DNA from: Dehalococcoidales bacterium
GTDB lineage: Bacteria > Chloroflexota > Dehalococcoidia > Dehalococcoidales > UBA3254
Assembly (NCBI GenBank): GCA_016926695.1
Contig: JAFGOB010000100.1
Location: 1-41,589 of the forward strand
DNA length: 41,589 nt
Reading direction: 5' to 3'
In this document: positions 1-8,380 of the stretch, piece by piece
Position numbering within the stretch: position 1 is the stretch's first letter
How the letters are laid out: every line of letters starts with the position of its first letter
Program-made: the position numbers and the translations under genes
Notes under the pieces: generated by a model
Database searches by the model: none
Seen by the model: the letters and a program-made list of their open reading frames with translations, nothing else
What the model was told of the DNA's origin: nothing

Positions 1-1
1 G

Positions 2-3000
2 ATAGAGGGCACCGCCACCATGAGTGTGACTGAGGCTGAGCTGCTCAGTCTGGAGATAGATCCCGGGGAAGCGACCAGGGCTAAAGGTCTGACGCAGCAG
101 TTCACGGTCAGTGCCACCTACACCGATGGAGTGGATACGCACGTACCCGAGATAATTTGGTCGAGCTCCGACAATAACAAGGTAAGCATAGACCAGAGCG
201 GGTTAGCGACAGCCGAAAACGTGACGGAAGAGGCGGTGACGATAAAGGCGGTCTGCGGGGGGATAGAAGGCACAGCCACGATGAACGTAACTGAGGCTGA
301 GTTGCTCAGTCTAGAGGTCAATCCCGGCGATGTGTCCGTGGCAAAGGGACTTACAAAGAAGTTCACGGTAAGCGCGACCTATACGGATGGAGTAGATACA
401 CACGTAACTGAAATAACCTGGTCAAGCTCTGATGATAACAAGGTGAGCATAGACCAGAACGGACTGGCGATAGCCGAGAATGTGACGGAAGCGGCGGTAA
501 CCATCAAGGCGGCCTGCGGAGAGATAGAAGGTACAGCCACCATGAGCGTAGTGGCGGTTGAGTTGCTGAGAATTGATGTCACTCCGGGCGATGTATCCGT
601 GCCGAAGGGTCTTACGCAGCAGTTTACGATAAGCGCAACCTATTCAGATGGAGTTGATACGCACGCAACTCAAATAACCTGGTCAAGCTCTGATGATAAC
701 AAGGTGAGCATAGCCCAGAGCGGGCTGGCGACAGCCGAAAATGTGACGGAAGAGGCTGTAACCATAAAGGCGGCCTGCGGGGAGATAGAAGGCACTGCCG
801 TGATGAACGTGATGGAGGCTGCGCTTATGGGACTTGCGGTCACTCCGGAAGATGCGACCGTGGCAAAAGGACTGACGCAGCAGTTCACGGTCAGTGCCAC
901 CTACACGGATGGGGTGGATACACATATACCTGAGATAACCTGGTCGAGTTCTGATGATAACAGGGTAAGCATAGACCAGAACGGTCTGGCGACGGGTGAA
1001 AATGTGACGGAAGCGGCGGTGACCATAAAGGCAGCCTGCGGGGAGATTGAAGGCACGGCTACCATGAGCGTCACAGAAGCTGTACTGCTGGGACTTGAGA
1101 TAAATCCCGGCGATGCGACCGTTGCAAAAGGACTGACGCAGCAATTTATAGTAAGCGCAACCTATACCGATGGAATTGATACGCATATACCTCAAGTAAC
1201 CTGGAATAGTACTGATACTGAAAAAGTGAGTATAGACCAGAACGGTCTGGCGACAGCCGAAAACGTGACGGAAGAGGCGGTGACGATAAAGGCAGCCTGC
1301 GGAGAGATAGAAGACACCGCCACCATGAGCGTGATTGAGGCTGAGCTTATAGGATTTGAGGTCAAACCCGGCGATGTGTCTGTGGCCAAGGGCAGGACGC
1401 AGCAATTTACAGCCACACCCCAATATTCGGACGGGACGCATGAGCCTGAGGTAGGAGTAACCTGGAATAGTTCCGATACCGAAAAAGTGAGTATAGATAA
1501 TGATGGGTTGGCCCTGGCAAAAGACATAACCCAGGAATATGTAATAATTACAGCAGTTTCAGGAAGCATAACGGGTACGGCCAGGATGGCTGTGACAAAC
1601 GCCGAGTTGATCGAAATAGCCGTTTATCCTGCCGAAAAGACACTTGTTAAAGGAAAAACACAGCAATTCACGATAATACCGACCTATTCGGACGGTTCAG
1701 ACACACCTGAACCCCCGGTTACCTGGAATACCACGGATATGTCCAGAGTAACCATAGATGAAAACGGTCTGGCCCTGGCAGTTGATATTACGAATGAACC
1801 TGTGATAGTTACGGCTTCCGTCGATACTTTACAGGATAGTGCTGCGGTCAGCGTGGTACCGCCCGTCGATCTTGCGGTTTATCCTTCTACTTTAAAAATA
1901 GTGAAAGGCGGGACCCTGGATATTGAGGTGCAGGCACAATGCGGAGACCAGGTAGTTGACGGTATAGGTTTGTTCCTGGACTATGATCCGGCTTATCTGG
2001 CTATTCAGTTCGCAGAAGCCGGGACATCGTTGTTAAACGGGATTAGCGGTCCAACCTGGAACAATACATTCGGAACCCTGGATTTCAGTGCTGTTGGGTT
2101 GAATCCTCCGCCCGGCGATACTTTTACAGTTGTGAGTGTTTCCTTAAAGACGTTGGTAGCGACTGAATCCACAGCCATTGTTTTCCATACTGCTGATTCA
2201 AGGATGACAAGGGTAGTCCGGGATGGCATTGACCTGACGTGGAATTTAACGGGAGGAGAATATGTTATTGTAGACCCGCCTGCGGTGATGACAATCAGTC
2301 CGGCTTCAGGCGCCAAAAACGTTGAAACAAGCACAGCAATTGTATTGACTTTCAACAAGTCCATGGACCAGTCAACCGTAGAAGATGCTTTTAACCTGAC
2401 GCCGGAGGTAACCGGCAGCATCGGCTGGAATAATGAAGGTACCAAAATGACCTTTACTCCGGATTCCAATCTATCAAAAAGCGAAACCTATACCGTAAAT
2501 CTAACCACCGAAGCGCTTGATACGGATGGTTTTCCCCTGTCCGAAAACTTCAGTTCCTCCTTTACCACTATCAGTAAAAGCAGTGGAGGCGGAGGTGGCG
2601 GAGGCGGTGGAGGCGGCGGCACCAATACCACGAGGTTATATTTAACCGGATTTGCTGATAAGACTACACTTTATCTTAATGATAAGGGTATACTGAGCTT
2701 TGGTGCTGAACTGCAATCCGCCGATGGTAATCTGACCCTGAATATTCCACAGGATTGTAAACCAACGAGTCCATCCGGAGGCTTTTTAACAAGTCTGGTG
2801 GTTACTCCGCTGGCTACTCTTCCCCAGACCAGCGATGATTACGCCATAGTACTGGCCTATGATTTTGGTCCGGATGGAGCAATGTTTGTTCCACCCCTTA
2901 CCATGACAATAAAATACCAGCGTTCCAGGCTGTCTGCCGGTCTGGTTGAAAAAGACCTTTACGTGACCTTTTTTGACGGTTCGGAATGGCAGAAGCTGAA

Positions 3001-3400
3001 AACGATAATAGATGTGGATAAACAAACTGCAACATTTGAAGTTTCCCATTTCACTACCTTTGCATTAATGGGGCGTACGGTTAATCCTTCAACCGAACCC
3101 CTGCCTTCTCCTTCAAAAACTCCCGTTTCTACGCCTTCTCCTGCTGCAACCACGGTACCGGTACCAACCCGGACACCGGCTCCATCACCGGCCATGTCTA
3201 AAACACCATTAGCGACGCCAAGCACTTCTGCCCACACCGTGCCTGCTTCCGAAGCGCCCATTACCACCAGCCCTTCTACCAGCGTGGTGGGAAGCGGTTC
3301 ATCCGCTGTGCCCTGGGGAATAATAGCTCCTGTTATTGTAGTTGCAGTGATAGCCGTATTTTCCGTAATTTTTATAGTAAGAAAAAAGAGAAGAATGTAG
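2..3400 (+). CDS. Large surface protein: tandem Big2 Ig-like repeats, cohesin-like domain, Big5 domain, C-terminal membrane anchor (5' end missing)
   Basis: The frame is open to the left edge, and the residues before the first ATG (position 20) continue the repeat pattern, so the gene starts outside the window and position 20 is not its start. Visible order: seven bacterial Ig-like (Big2) repeats of about 87 residues (nt 40-1850); a cohesin-like beta-sandwich (about 1860-2275, with a GLFLDYDP-type core); a Big5-type Ig domain (about 2281-2570, starting TISPASGAKNV and ending in FTT); a run of 12 or so glycines; a beta-rich domain ending FTTFALMG (2630-3070); a Pro/Ser/Thr-rich stalk (3080-3295); one membrane helix and a basic RKKRR tail. 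No LPXTG motif is seen. This is a stalk-like exported, membrane-anchored protein. The next gene ends in a dockerin, so this cohesin may dock it. Domain calls are from pattern recognition; cohesin is the least certain. Confidence 0.85.
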   Translation: MEGTATMSVTEAELLSLEIDPGEATRAKGLTQQFTVSATYTDGVDTHVPEIIWSSSDNNKVSIDQSGLATAENVTEEAVTIKAVCGGIEGTATMNVTEAELLSLEVNPGDVSVAKGLTKKFTVSATYTDGVDTHVTEITWSSSDDNKVSIDQNGLAIAENVTEAAVTIKAACGEIEGTATMSVVAVELLRIDVTPGDVSVPKGLTQQFTISATYSDGVDTHATQITWSSSDDNKVSIAQSGLATAENVTEEAVTIKAACGEIEGTAVMNVMEAALMGLAVTPEDATVAKGLTQQFTVSATYTDGVDTHIPEITWSSSDDNRVSIDQNGLATGENVTEAAVTIKAACGEIEGTATMSVTEAVLLGLEINPGDATVAKGLTQQFIVSATYTDGIDTHIPQVTWNSTDTEKVSIDQNGLATAENVTEEAVTIKAACGEIEDTATMSVIEAELIGFEVKPGDVSVAKGRTQQFTATPQYSDGTHEPEVGVTWNSSDTEKVSIDNDGLALAKDITQEYVIITAVSGSITGTARMAVTNAELIEIAVYPAEKTLVKGKTQQFTIIPTYSDGSDTPEPPVTWNTTDMSRVTIDENGLALAVDITNEPVIVTASVDTLQDSAAVSVVPPVDLAVYPSTLKIVKGGTLDIEVQAQCGDQVVDGIGLFLDYDPAYLAIQFAEAGTSLLNGISGPTWNNTFGTLDFSAVGLNPPPGDTFTVVSVSLKTLVATESTAIVFHTADSRMTRVVRDGIDLTWNLTGGEYVIVDPPAVMTISPASGAKNVETSTAIVLTFNKSMDQSTVEDAFNLTPEVTGSIGWNNEGTKMTFTPDSNLSKSETYTVNLTTEALDTDGFPLSENFSSSFTTISKSSGGGGGGGGGGGGTNTTRLYLTGFADKTTLYLNDKGILSFGAELQSADGNLTLNIPQDCKPTSPSGGFLTSLVVTPLATLPQTSDDYAIVLAYDFGPDGAMFVPPLTMTIKYQRSRLSAGLVEKDLYVTFFDGSEWQKLKTIIDVDKQTATFEVSHFTTFALMGRTVNPSTEPLPSPSKTPVSTPSPAATTVPVPTRTPAPSPAMSKTPLATPSTSAHTVPASEAPITTSPSTSVVGSGSSAVPWGIIAPVIVVAVIAVFSVIFIVRKKRRM
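40..1850 (+). repeat. Seven tandem ~261-bp coding repeats (Big2 domains)
   Basis: The DNA repeats with a period near 261 bp: gctgctcagtctggag near 40, a close copy near 300, and diverging copies near 560, 820, 1080, 1345 and 1605. Phrases such as gcagcagttcacggt, gtgacggaag and ggcctgcgg recur almost unchanged in the first five units, while the last two are more diverged. The residues before position 40 are the end of another unit, so the array is longer than seen. High DNA identity between units suggests recent duplication or gene conversion. Confidence 0.9.
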
Positions 3401-3470
3401 TTTACAACCAGAGGGTGGAGAGGAATTTACATAAATGAGAAATTTTGCTGCTTTCAAGGAGGCAACAAAT

Positions 3471-4769
3471 ATGGACCGGGTAAAGACACAGTCCATCAGG
3501 ATAGCGGGGGCCATGTTAGTTATTATACTGATAGCCAGTTTGACGATATGGGGAGCGCCGGTCCATGCCTCAAACAGCCCAACTGTTGTTATAACGAGTA
3601 TGGCCGGTGATAACGGTCATAAGGATATGGATATCGCCCCGGCAGATTACGGGGATGAGCCCGTGGTTTTTCCAGATCCGGGACTGGAAAACGCAATACG
3701 CGACAAACTGGGAAATTATACAGACCCGATTTATCAGTCCGATTTGCTGATGATCACCGATCTTAATGCGAACGACTATGGCATATACGATCTGTCCGGA
3801 ATAGAATATTGTACTTCTTTAATTGACCTTCAACTTAGGGGGAACAGCATATCAGAGCTTTCCCCTCTTTCTTCAATGAGCGGCCTTTTTTTCCTCGATC
3901 TGGGCGACAACCAGATAAGCAATATCTCTCCTCTGGCAGGGCTTTATGATCTTATTTCGCTTTGTCTTGACAATAACCAGATAACCGATATATCGGACCT
4001 GACCGGTATGTCAGATCTATCTTGGCTTACCCTTGGTAGCAACCAGATAGCTGAAATATCTTGCCTGTCTGTACTGACAGACCTGGCTCTGGTCTTTCTT
4101 GACGATAACTGCATCTCGGATATATCCTCCCTGGTATCTAATTCCGGGCTGGATACAGGTGACTATGTCTGTCTGGCTTATAATCATCTTTACCTGGCTG
4201 ATGAATCAGACAGCATGCAGGATATCAATACCCTTGTAAGCCGTGGTGTTACGGTGGATTACCTGCCCCAAAAAGAAGTATCCCCGGATATCATATTTTT
4301 GCTACAGGGAACCACTCGTCCTGAAGAAGGGTGGCTGGTACCTGTTACGGTGAAATTCTTCACTGCCGGTACAGAAGATGTTTTGACGGATGCTCCTTTG
4401 TACTTGTTTGAACCGACCGCCTACAAAGAAGATGGAAAGGCCCTGGTGCACGTTTCAGATATAGTTCCGGGAATGTATGATATAACGCTTGTCACTCAGC
4501 ATTGTCTGACCAATGTAAAACGGGGAGTGGAGATCGATGAGTCCGTTACGGAGGTGGACATGGGCACACTGCTGGAGGGCGATGCTGACGATGATGACAA
4601 TATCGATATACATGATTTTGGCCTACTGGCAAGCACATATGATACCGCCCGGGGTGAAGCCGGTTATGACGAACGGGCGGACTTCGATCGCAGTGGCAGG
4701 ACCAATATAGCTGACTTCGGTCTGCTGGCACTGAATTACGGTCTGGATGCACCTATCGAACTGGAATAA
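3471..4769 (+). CDS. Secreted leucine-rich-repeat protein with C-terminal type I dockerin
   Basis: Starts at ATG 3471, preceded by a perfect AAGGAGG at 3456-3462; an in-frame ATG at 3435 is possible but has a poorer site. The N-terminus is a signal peptide: basic MDRVKTQSIR, a hydrophobic stretch, then VHAS. An internalin-like cap (FPDPGLENAIRDKLG) is followed by five LRRs of about 22 residues with the LDLGDNQISNISPL pattern (SDS22-like). A linker beta domain follows. The last 60 residues contain two calcium-loop segments, GDADDDDNIDIHDFGLL and ADFDRSGRTNIADFGLL, the duplicated F-hand of type I dockerins. It lies 70 bp after the cohesin-bearing gene in the same direction, so a secreted LRR adhesin docked on the anchored cohesin is the simple reading. 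No catalytic domain is visible. Confidence 0.85.
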   Translation: MDRVKTQSIRIAGAMLVIILIASLTIWGAPVHASNSPTVVITSMAGDNGHKDMDIAPADYGDEPVVFPDPGLENAIRDKLGNYTDPIYQSDLLMITDLNANDYGIYDLSGIEYCTSLIDLQLRGNSISELSPLSSMSGLFFLDLGDNQISNISPLAGLYDLISLCLDNNQITDISDLTGMSDLSWLTLGSNQIAEISCLSVLTDLALVFLDDNCISDISSLVSNSGLDTGDYVCLAYNHLYLADESDSMQDINTLVSRGVTVDYLPQKEVSPDIIFLLQGTTRPEEGWLVPVTVKFFTAGTEDVLTDAPLYLFEPTAYKEDGKALVHVSDIVPGMYDITLVTQHCLTNVKRGVEIDESVTEVDMGTLLEGDADDDDNIDIHDFGLLASTYDTARGEAGYDERADFDRSGRTNIADFGLLALNYGLDAPIELE

Positions 4770-4804
4770 ATAAACAGATATACAGCCAATAGAGGAGATT
4801 TCTT

Positions 4805-5194
4805 ATGTCTGATGTTGAAATAACACGTATCGATAATTTCGTCTGCCCAGCCTGCGGAGAGGTGATCAGGCAGGTAGCTGCCAGGGATGGCGTGGTTAAG
4901 GGATGGTGTCCGCATGCCAAAAAAGAAATAAGGGTTGTAATCGACCGGGCTGAACCGGAAGAAGCTGAAGAAAAAAAGAAGGAGGAACCTTTAAGCTATC
5001 TTGATAATTTACGTCAGCAGCGGGAAAAAGTGCTGAATGATGTAGTGTCCGCCAGAGAGGACGGCGACTTGAAGGAAAATTCAGCCTATCATGCCGCCAG
5101 AGACCAGCTCAGCATGATCGATGGGAAAATCCTCCAGGAAATGGAAAGACTAAAAAAACAGAATAACGGTAATAACCCGGAGACAAATGCCTAA
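4805..5194 (+). CDS. Zinc-ribbon protein with a GreA-type N-terminal coiled coil, lacking the GreA C-terminal domain
   Basis: A 129-residue protein with a good Shine-Dalgarno site (GAGGAG). Residues 14-37 hold CPACG and WCPH (C14, C17, C35, H37), a likely single zinc site. A Glu/Lys-rich hinge (50-61) follows. Residues 65-117 match the GreA/GreB antiparallel coiled coil, including REDGDLKENSAYHAARDQ; the two acidic tip residues that GreA inserts into the RNA polymerase secondary channel correspond to D88 and E91 and are both present. The FKBP-like domain that normally anchors GreA to polymerase is absent. Inference: a small secondary-channel factor for RNA polymerase, with the zinc knuckle replacing the usual anchor. 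It could also be a regulator unrelated to transcript cleavage. The stop overlaps the next start by 8 nt, implying coupled translation. Confidence 0.75.
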   Translation: MSDVEITRIDNFVCPACGEVIRQVAARDGVVKGWCPHAKKEIRVVIDRAEPEEAEEKKKEEPLSYLDNLRQQREKVLNDVVSAREDGDLKENSAYHAARDQLSMIDGKILQEMERLKKQNNGNNPETNA

Positions 5195-6686
5195 GTTGCT
5201 CTCCAAGTCCAGGTATTTGAACGGTTTGCAGTGTCTCAAATATTTGTGGCTGGTCTGTAATGATCCGGAGAAGATCCCGTTTCCGGATGCTTCAACACAG
5301 CAGATGTTTGATCAGGGGCATCTGGTAGGGGCGCTTGCCAAAAAGCTGTATCCGGACGGTATAAATATTCCTGACGACAATTTCAAGCTTAACCTGGAGC
5401 TTACAAGAAAACATTTATCAGAAGAAAGACCGTTGTTTGAAGCCGGGTTTATGGCTGGCAACCTGTTTGCAAGGCTTGACATATTGAAGCCCGCCGGAGC
5501 CAATACCTGGAATATCATCGAGGTTAAAAGCGCTACCAGCGTTAAAGAAGAGAATTACCATGACCTGTCTTTCCAGAAATTATGTGCTGAAAAAAGCGGC
5601 CTGGTGATCGACAGGTGCTATCTGGCGTTTATAAACAACCAGTATGTAAGAAAGGGTGAAATATGTCCCGCGGAGCTGTTTACGATCAGGGATATTACCG
5701 GTGAAGTTGAGGAAGCCGGCCATGGAATAGAAGAGAGGATTGCCTCGATGTTAGAGGTAATATCTTCCAGGGGATGTCCTGATTTACCTGTTGGTGCTTA
5801 CTGTAATATTCCCTATGCCTGTCCGGTTGCCAGTTGCTGGGAAGAGATGCCGGAAAATAATATTTTCACACTATATCGCGGAGGCAAGAAAAGCTTCGAA
5901 ATGTATTACAACGGCATTCTAAAAATAAAAGATATCCCGCCTTCTGCCTCACTGACACGTCCGCAGGAAATCCAGAAGTGGTGTGATGTTACGGGGGTGC
6001 CTCATGTTGAAGAGGGTAACCTGCGCGGGTTTCTCAATGCAATTCGTCCACCCGTACATTACCTGGACTTTGAGACCATCAATCCGGCGATTCCGCTTTA
6101 TGATGGGGTGCGTCCCTATCAGAGAATACCGTTTCAATTTTCTCTGCATATCGCCGAAACGAAGCGAGATATCCGGCATTATTCCTTTCTTGCTGACGGT
6201 GCAGACGATCCCAGGCCACTGTTTCTGGAGGCTTTACAGGAGTATATCGGACCGGAGGGAAGCATAGTAACCTATAACCAGTCGTTTGAAGAAGGGGTGC
6301 TGAAGGAACTGGCAGGGGCTTTCCCCGCTTGCAGCAGTTGGATAGACAGTATAAGGCAGAGGCTGGTCGATTTGCTGGCGCCGTTTCAGAGTTTCCACTA
6401 TTATCATCCCGCACAATCAGGCAGCGCATCCATCAAGAAAGTGCTACCGGCTTTAACGGGTGAGGGTTATGAAGGAATGCCCATCGCTGAAGGAGAAGCC
6501 GCCAGCCGGAATTATTTGAATATCACCTTTGGGGATATGACTCCTAGGGAAAGGGCCCGTATTCGTTCGGAACTGGAACAGTATTGCGGTCTGGATACAG
6601 AAGGAATGGTCCGGATCATGGGAAAACTCAAACAGATAACCGGAACCAAAGCAAGAAAAAACAAAGGCGCCAGCACCGCATTTTAA
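5187..6686 (+). CDS. DUF2779-family protein: Cas4/RecB-like nuclease module plus DEDD exonuclease-like module
   Basis: A 499-residue protein whose ATG lies inside the end of the upstream zinc-ribbon gene. The N-terminal half looks like a PD-(D/E)xK nuclease of the Cas4/RecB type: D98, then E112-V-K114 in IIEVKSA, with C16 near the start and C206, C212, C217 (plus C197), the one-plus-three cysteine arrangement that holds an iron-sulfur cluster in Cas4. The second half has HYLDFETINP (D294, E296), TYNQSFEEG near 362-370, D395, and YCGLDTEGM (D470), the acidic residues expected of a DEDD 3'-5' exonuclease fold. This matches the DUF2779 group as I know it. No cas genes or CRISPR repeats occur nearby, so a role in DNA repair or nucleic-acid processing is inference. 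Confidence 0.75.
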   Translation: MPKLLSKSRYLNGLQCLKYLWLVCNDPEKIPFPDASTQQMFDQGHLVGALAKKLYPDGINIPDDNFKLNLELTRKHLSEERPLFEAGFMAGNLFARLDILKPAGANTWNIIEVKSATSVKEENYHDLSFQKLCAEKSGLVIDRCYLAFINNQYVRKGEICPAELFTIRDITGEVEEAGHGIEERIASMLEVISSRGCPDLPVGAYCNIPYACPVASCWEEMPENNIFTLYRGGKKSFEMYYNGILKIKDIPPSASLTRPQEIQKWCDVTGVPHVEEGNLRGFLNAIRPPVHYLDFETINPAIPLYDGVRPYQRIPFQFSLHIAETKRDIRHYSFLADGADDPRPLFLEALQEYIGPEGSIVTYNQSFEEGVLKELAGAFPACSSWIDSIRQRLVDLLAPFQSFHYYHPAQSGSASIKKVLPALTGEGYEGMPIAEGEAASRNYLNITFGDMTPRERARIRSELEQYCGLDTEGMVRIMGKLKQITGTKARKNKGASTAF

Positions 6687-6696
6687 GGACCTGAGA

Positions 6697-6775
6697 TTAT
6701 CAAGTTTGATAACGGTCAGGCCCTGTTTGCCGGAAAGCGTTGCTGATGTTTTACAGATCAGAGGCAAACAGGGCC
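6697..6775. other. Inverted repeats between convergent genes
   Basis: Two structures lie in the 98-bp gap between convergent genes. A 7-bp palindrome TTATCAA/TTGATAA spans 6697-6712. A perfect 13-bp inverted repeat GGCCCTGTTTGCC (6719-6731) / GGCAAACAGGGCC (6763-6775) encloses a 31-nt loop. Neither is followed by a clear T-run on the strand that would need it, so a terminator role is plausible from position but not proven. Confidence 0.45.
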
Positions 6776-6784
6776 CGAAAAAAT

Positions 6785-7450
6785 TTAAAGGGCTTTCCTA
6801 CCGCTGACAGGATTATCAAAGTGGAAGGGACAGATAAAACCGGAAGGGTAAAGGGTTTCTTCAGGAGCGCCCGTGGGTCTTAATTCAGGATTTCTCCGGT
6901 AGGGGCGGTCTATTTTCTCATCCATGCGCCTGGAGGGATCAACAAAGCCGGTCGTCCAGGGGGCGTGAAAGGTCATACACCAGTGGACCTTTTTCAGTTT
7001 CCAAATATTGTCCTGTTTGACATAATCTACTTCATAGACGCCGTTCATCCATCCCGGATTAATCCTGCCGTCGGGTTGAGGAAAAGCATTCGCGCCAAAG
7101 CCATACCATCTTCCTCTGGCTGTTTTTCCTTCAGGATCGATGTGTACAACGCCTGAAAGTTGTATTACCTGGTGAAGAAATTCTCCGTTATCGTTACGTC
7201 TTGATTCTATACCTTCTTTGCCATGACGGAAAAAACGCCGGATGGCCTCTTTACCTTGGTATTCACCGGCAGCAACCAGAAGGGTGGTATCATCACCCTC
7301 GGCAAAAAGATCGATTATATCTTCCGCCATCCAGTGTTCGAGATAAAACCCGTAGGCCCTTTGCAGCTTTTTGATATCTTCGATGTCTTCCATTGTCCTG
7401 ACTTTCCGTTCAAGTAACTTGATGCGGGCTTCCATTTCTTCAACGGTCAT
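6785..7450 (-). CDS. SnoaL-like (NTF2-fold) protein
   Basis: A 221-residue protein with ATG at 7450 preceded by GGAGGTGG. A short N-terminal helix with coiled-coil character (MEARIKLLERKVRTMEDIEDIKKL) leads into an NTF2/SnoaL alpha-beta domain: YGFYLEHWMAEDIIDLFAEGDD, GKEAIRRFF, FLHQVIQLSG, and the strand W..GVYEVDYVKQDNIWKLKKVHW. This fold covers polyketide cyclases, dehydratases and isomerases acting on small hydrophobic substrates; the particular reaction cannot be assigned. It lies 42 bp after the HDAC-like gene on the same strand and is probably co-transcribed. Confidence 0.7.
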   Translation of the reverse strand: MTVEEMEARIKLLERKVRTMEDIEDIKKLQRAYGFYLEHWMAEDIIDLFAEGDDTTLLVAAGEYQGKEAIRRFFRHGKEGIESRRNDNGEFLHQVIQLSGVVHIDPEGKTARGRWYGFGANAFPQPDGRINPGWMNGVYEVDYVKQDNIWKLKKVHWCMTFHAPWTTGFVDPSRRMDEKIDRPYRRNPELRPTGAPEETLYPSGFICPFHFDNPVSGRKAL

Positions 7451-7492
7451 ATCTGTCCACCTCCTTTCTCGAAAATATTATTTACTTTTTGT

Positions 7493-8380
7493 TCAATTGT
7501 TCTTCAATGTACCCAGCTCGGCCAGGATATCCACAATCCGTGGCATAACATAGGTTGTGGCATGGGGAGGCGCGTTACAGCAGGTCTTAACAATAAGCTT
7601 GCCTCTGCAGACCTCGTCCGCGGACGCCTTGATGATTTTCGCGAGTTCCGGATAGCACTTTTCACTGAGGGCCTGCGTGCCATAGCTGTCACGATGCGTA
7701 TCCATGCCGCACAGCCAGAAAATAAGTTCAGGCTTGAATTCCCTGAGCCTGTGAGGTACTTCTTTCTGTACTTTTTCAATCTGTTCCCGGTCTGAATAGC
7801 CATGAGAAAAGCAGAACTTGGTACGGCTTTCCTTTTTACCTCCGGGTCCGGGATAATCATCCCAGGCCTCTCCACTGCAAAAGCAGATGTGCAGCATGTC
7901 GTCATCATCGCGGAAAAGGTCTCTGACCCCGTCGGCATGGTGGGTATCAGTATCGACAATAGCAAAGCGTTTTCCTCCCATGGTCTCCCTGGCATGCGGA
8001 ATTCCCAGGCTGATGACATTGAAATAGCACCCGCCCCAGGCGCTGTCCCTGTGAGCATGATGGCCGCCTACACCGGCGATTAACAAAGCGTTGTCCAGCT
8101 CTCCCTTATATACCTTCTCGGTTGCTCCCAGCATTCCACCCACCGAATAAAGGGAGACCAGCCACCATTGTGTCCTCTTGACCTGATCGATCCACTGCTG
8201 GCTGTGCAGGCGTCCGATTTCTTCTTCGGTGGCCTGCCTGGACTCAAAGAAGGTGACGTTGGGATGCGAAAAAAGGCCTTCTTTTTCAATACTCTTGAAT
8301 CCTTCTTCCACACCCATAGCAAGACTGCTATAGGCCTGCTTGCCGCAGACATCATGATAAAACACTCCGGTTCTTTTCAT
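7493..8380 (-). CDS. Histone-deacetylase/acetoin-utilisation superfamily metallohydrolase, variant active site
   Basis: A 295-residue protein starting at ATG 8380 with AAGGAG upstream. Family hallmarks: GVGGHHAHRDSAWGGCYFN, where H107-H108 correspond to the catalytic His pair; IVDTDTHHADGV, where D145 and H147 are zinc ligands; and CGMDTHRDS with the third ligand D227. Bacterial members deacetylate small amides, polyamines or acetoin-related compounds. Unusually, the GGY or GGGY loop that carries the transition-state tyrosine in most members is not found; the corresponding C-terminal segment reads KTCCNAPPHATTYV. It may have altered or no deacetylase activity. Probably the first gene of a two-gene unit with the SnoaL-like gene. 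Confidence 0.75.
   Translation of the reverse strand: MKRTGVFYHDVCGKQAYSSLAMGVEEGFKSIEKEGLFSHPNVTFFESRQATEEEIGRLHSQQWIDQVKRTQWWLVSLYSVGGMLGATEKVYKGELDNALLIAGVGGHHAHRDSAWGGCYFNVISLGIPHARETMGGKRFAIVDTDTHHADGVRDLFRDDDDMLHICFCSGEAWDDYPGPGGKKESRTKFCFSHGYSDREQIEKVQKEVPHRLREFKPELIFWLCGMDTHRDSYGTQALSEKCYPELAKIIKASADEVCRGKLIVKTCCNAPPHATTYVMPRIVDILAELGTLKNN

Noticed and set aside
683..1441. 252-codon open frame on the minus strand inside the Big2 repeats
   Set aside because: It is periodic only because the coding strand is; composition (His/Arg/Tyr-rich repeats) is that of an antisense shadow, and there is no ribosome site.
40..1850. CRISPR-like or satellite array
   Set aside because: Period is about 261 bp, in frame, with no unique spacers; it encodes Ig-like domains.
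5187..6686. CRISPR-associated Cas4
   Set aside because: No cas genes or repeat array in the window; the fused DEDD-like half points to the DUF2779 group.
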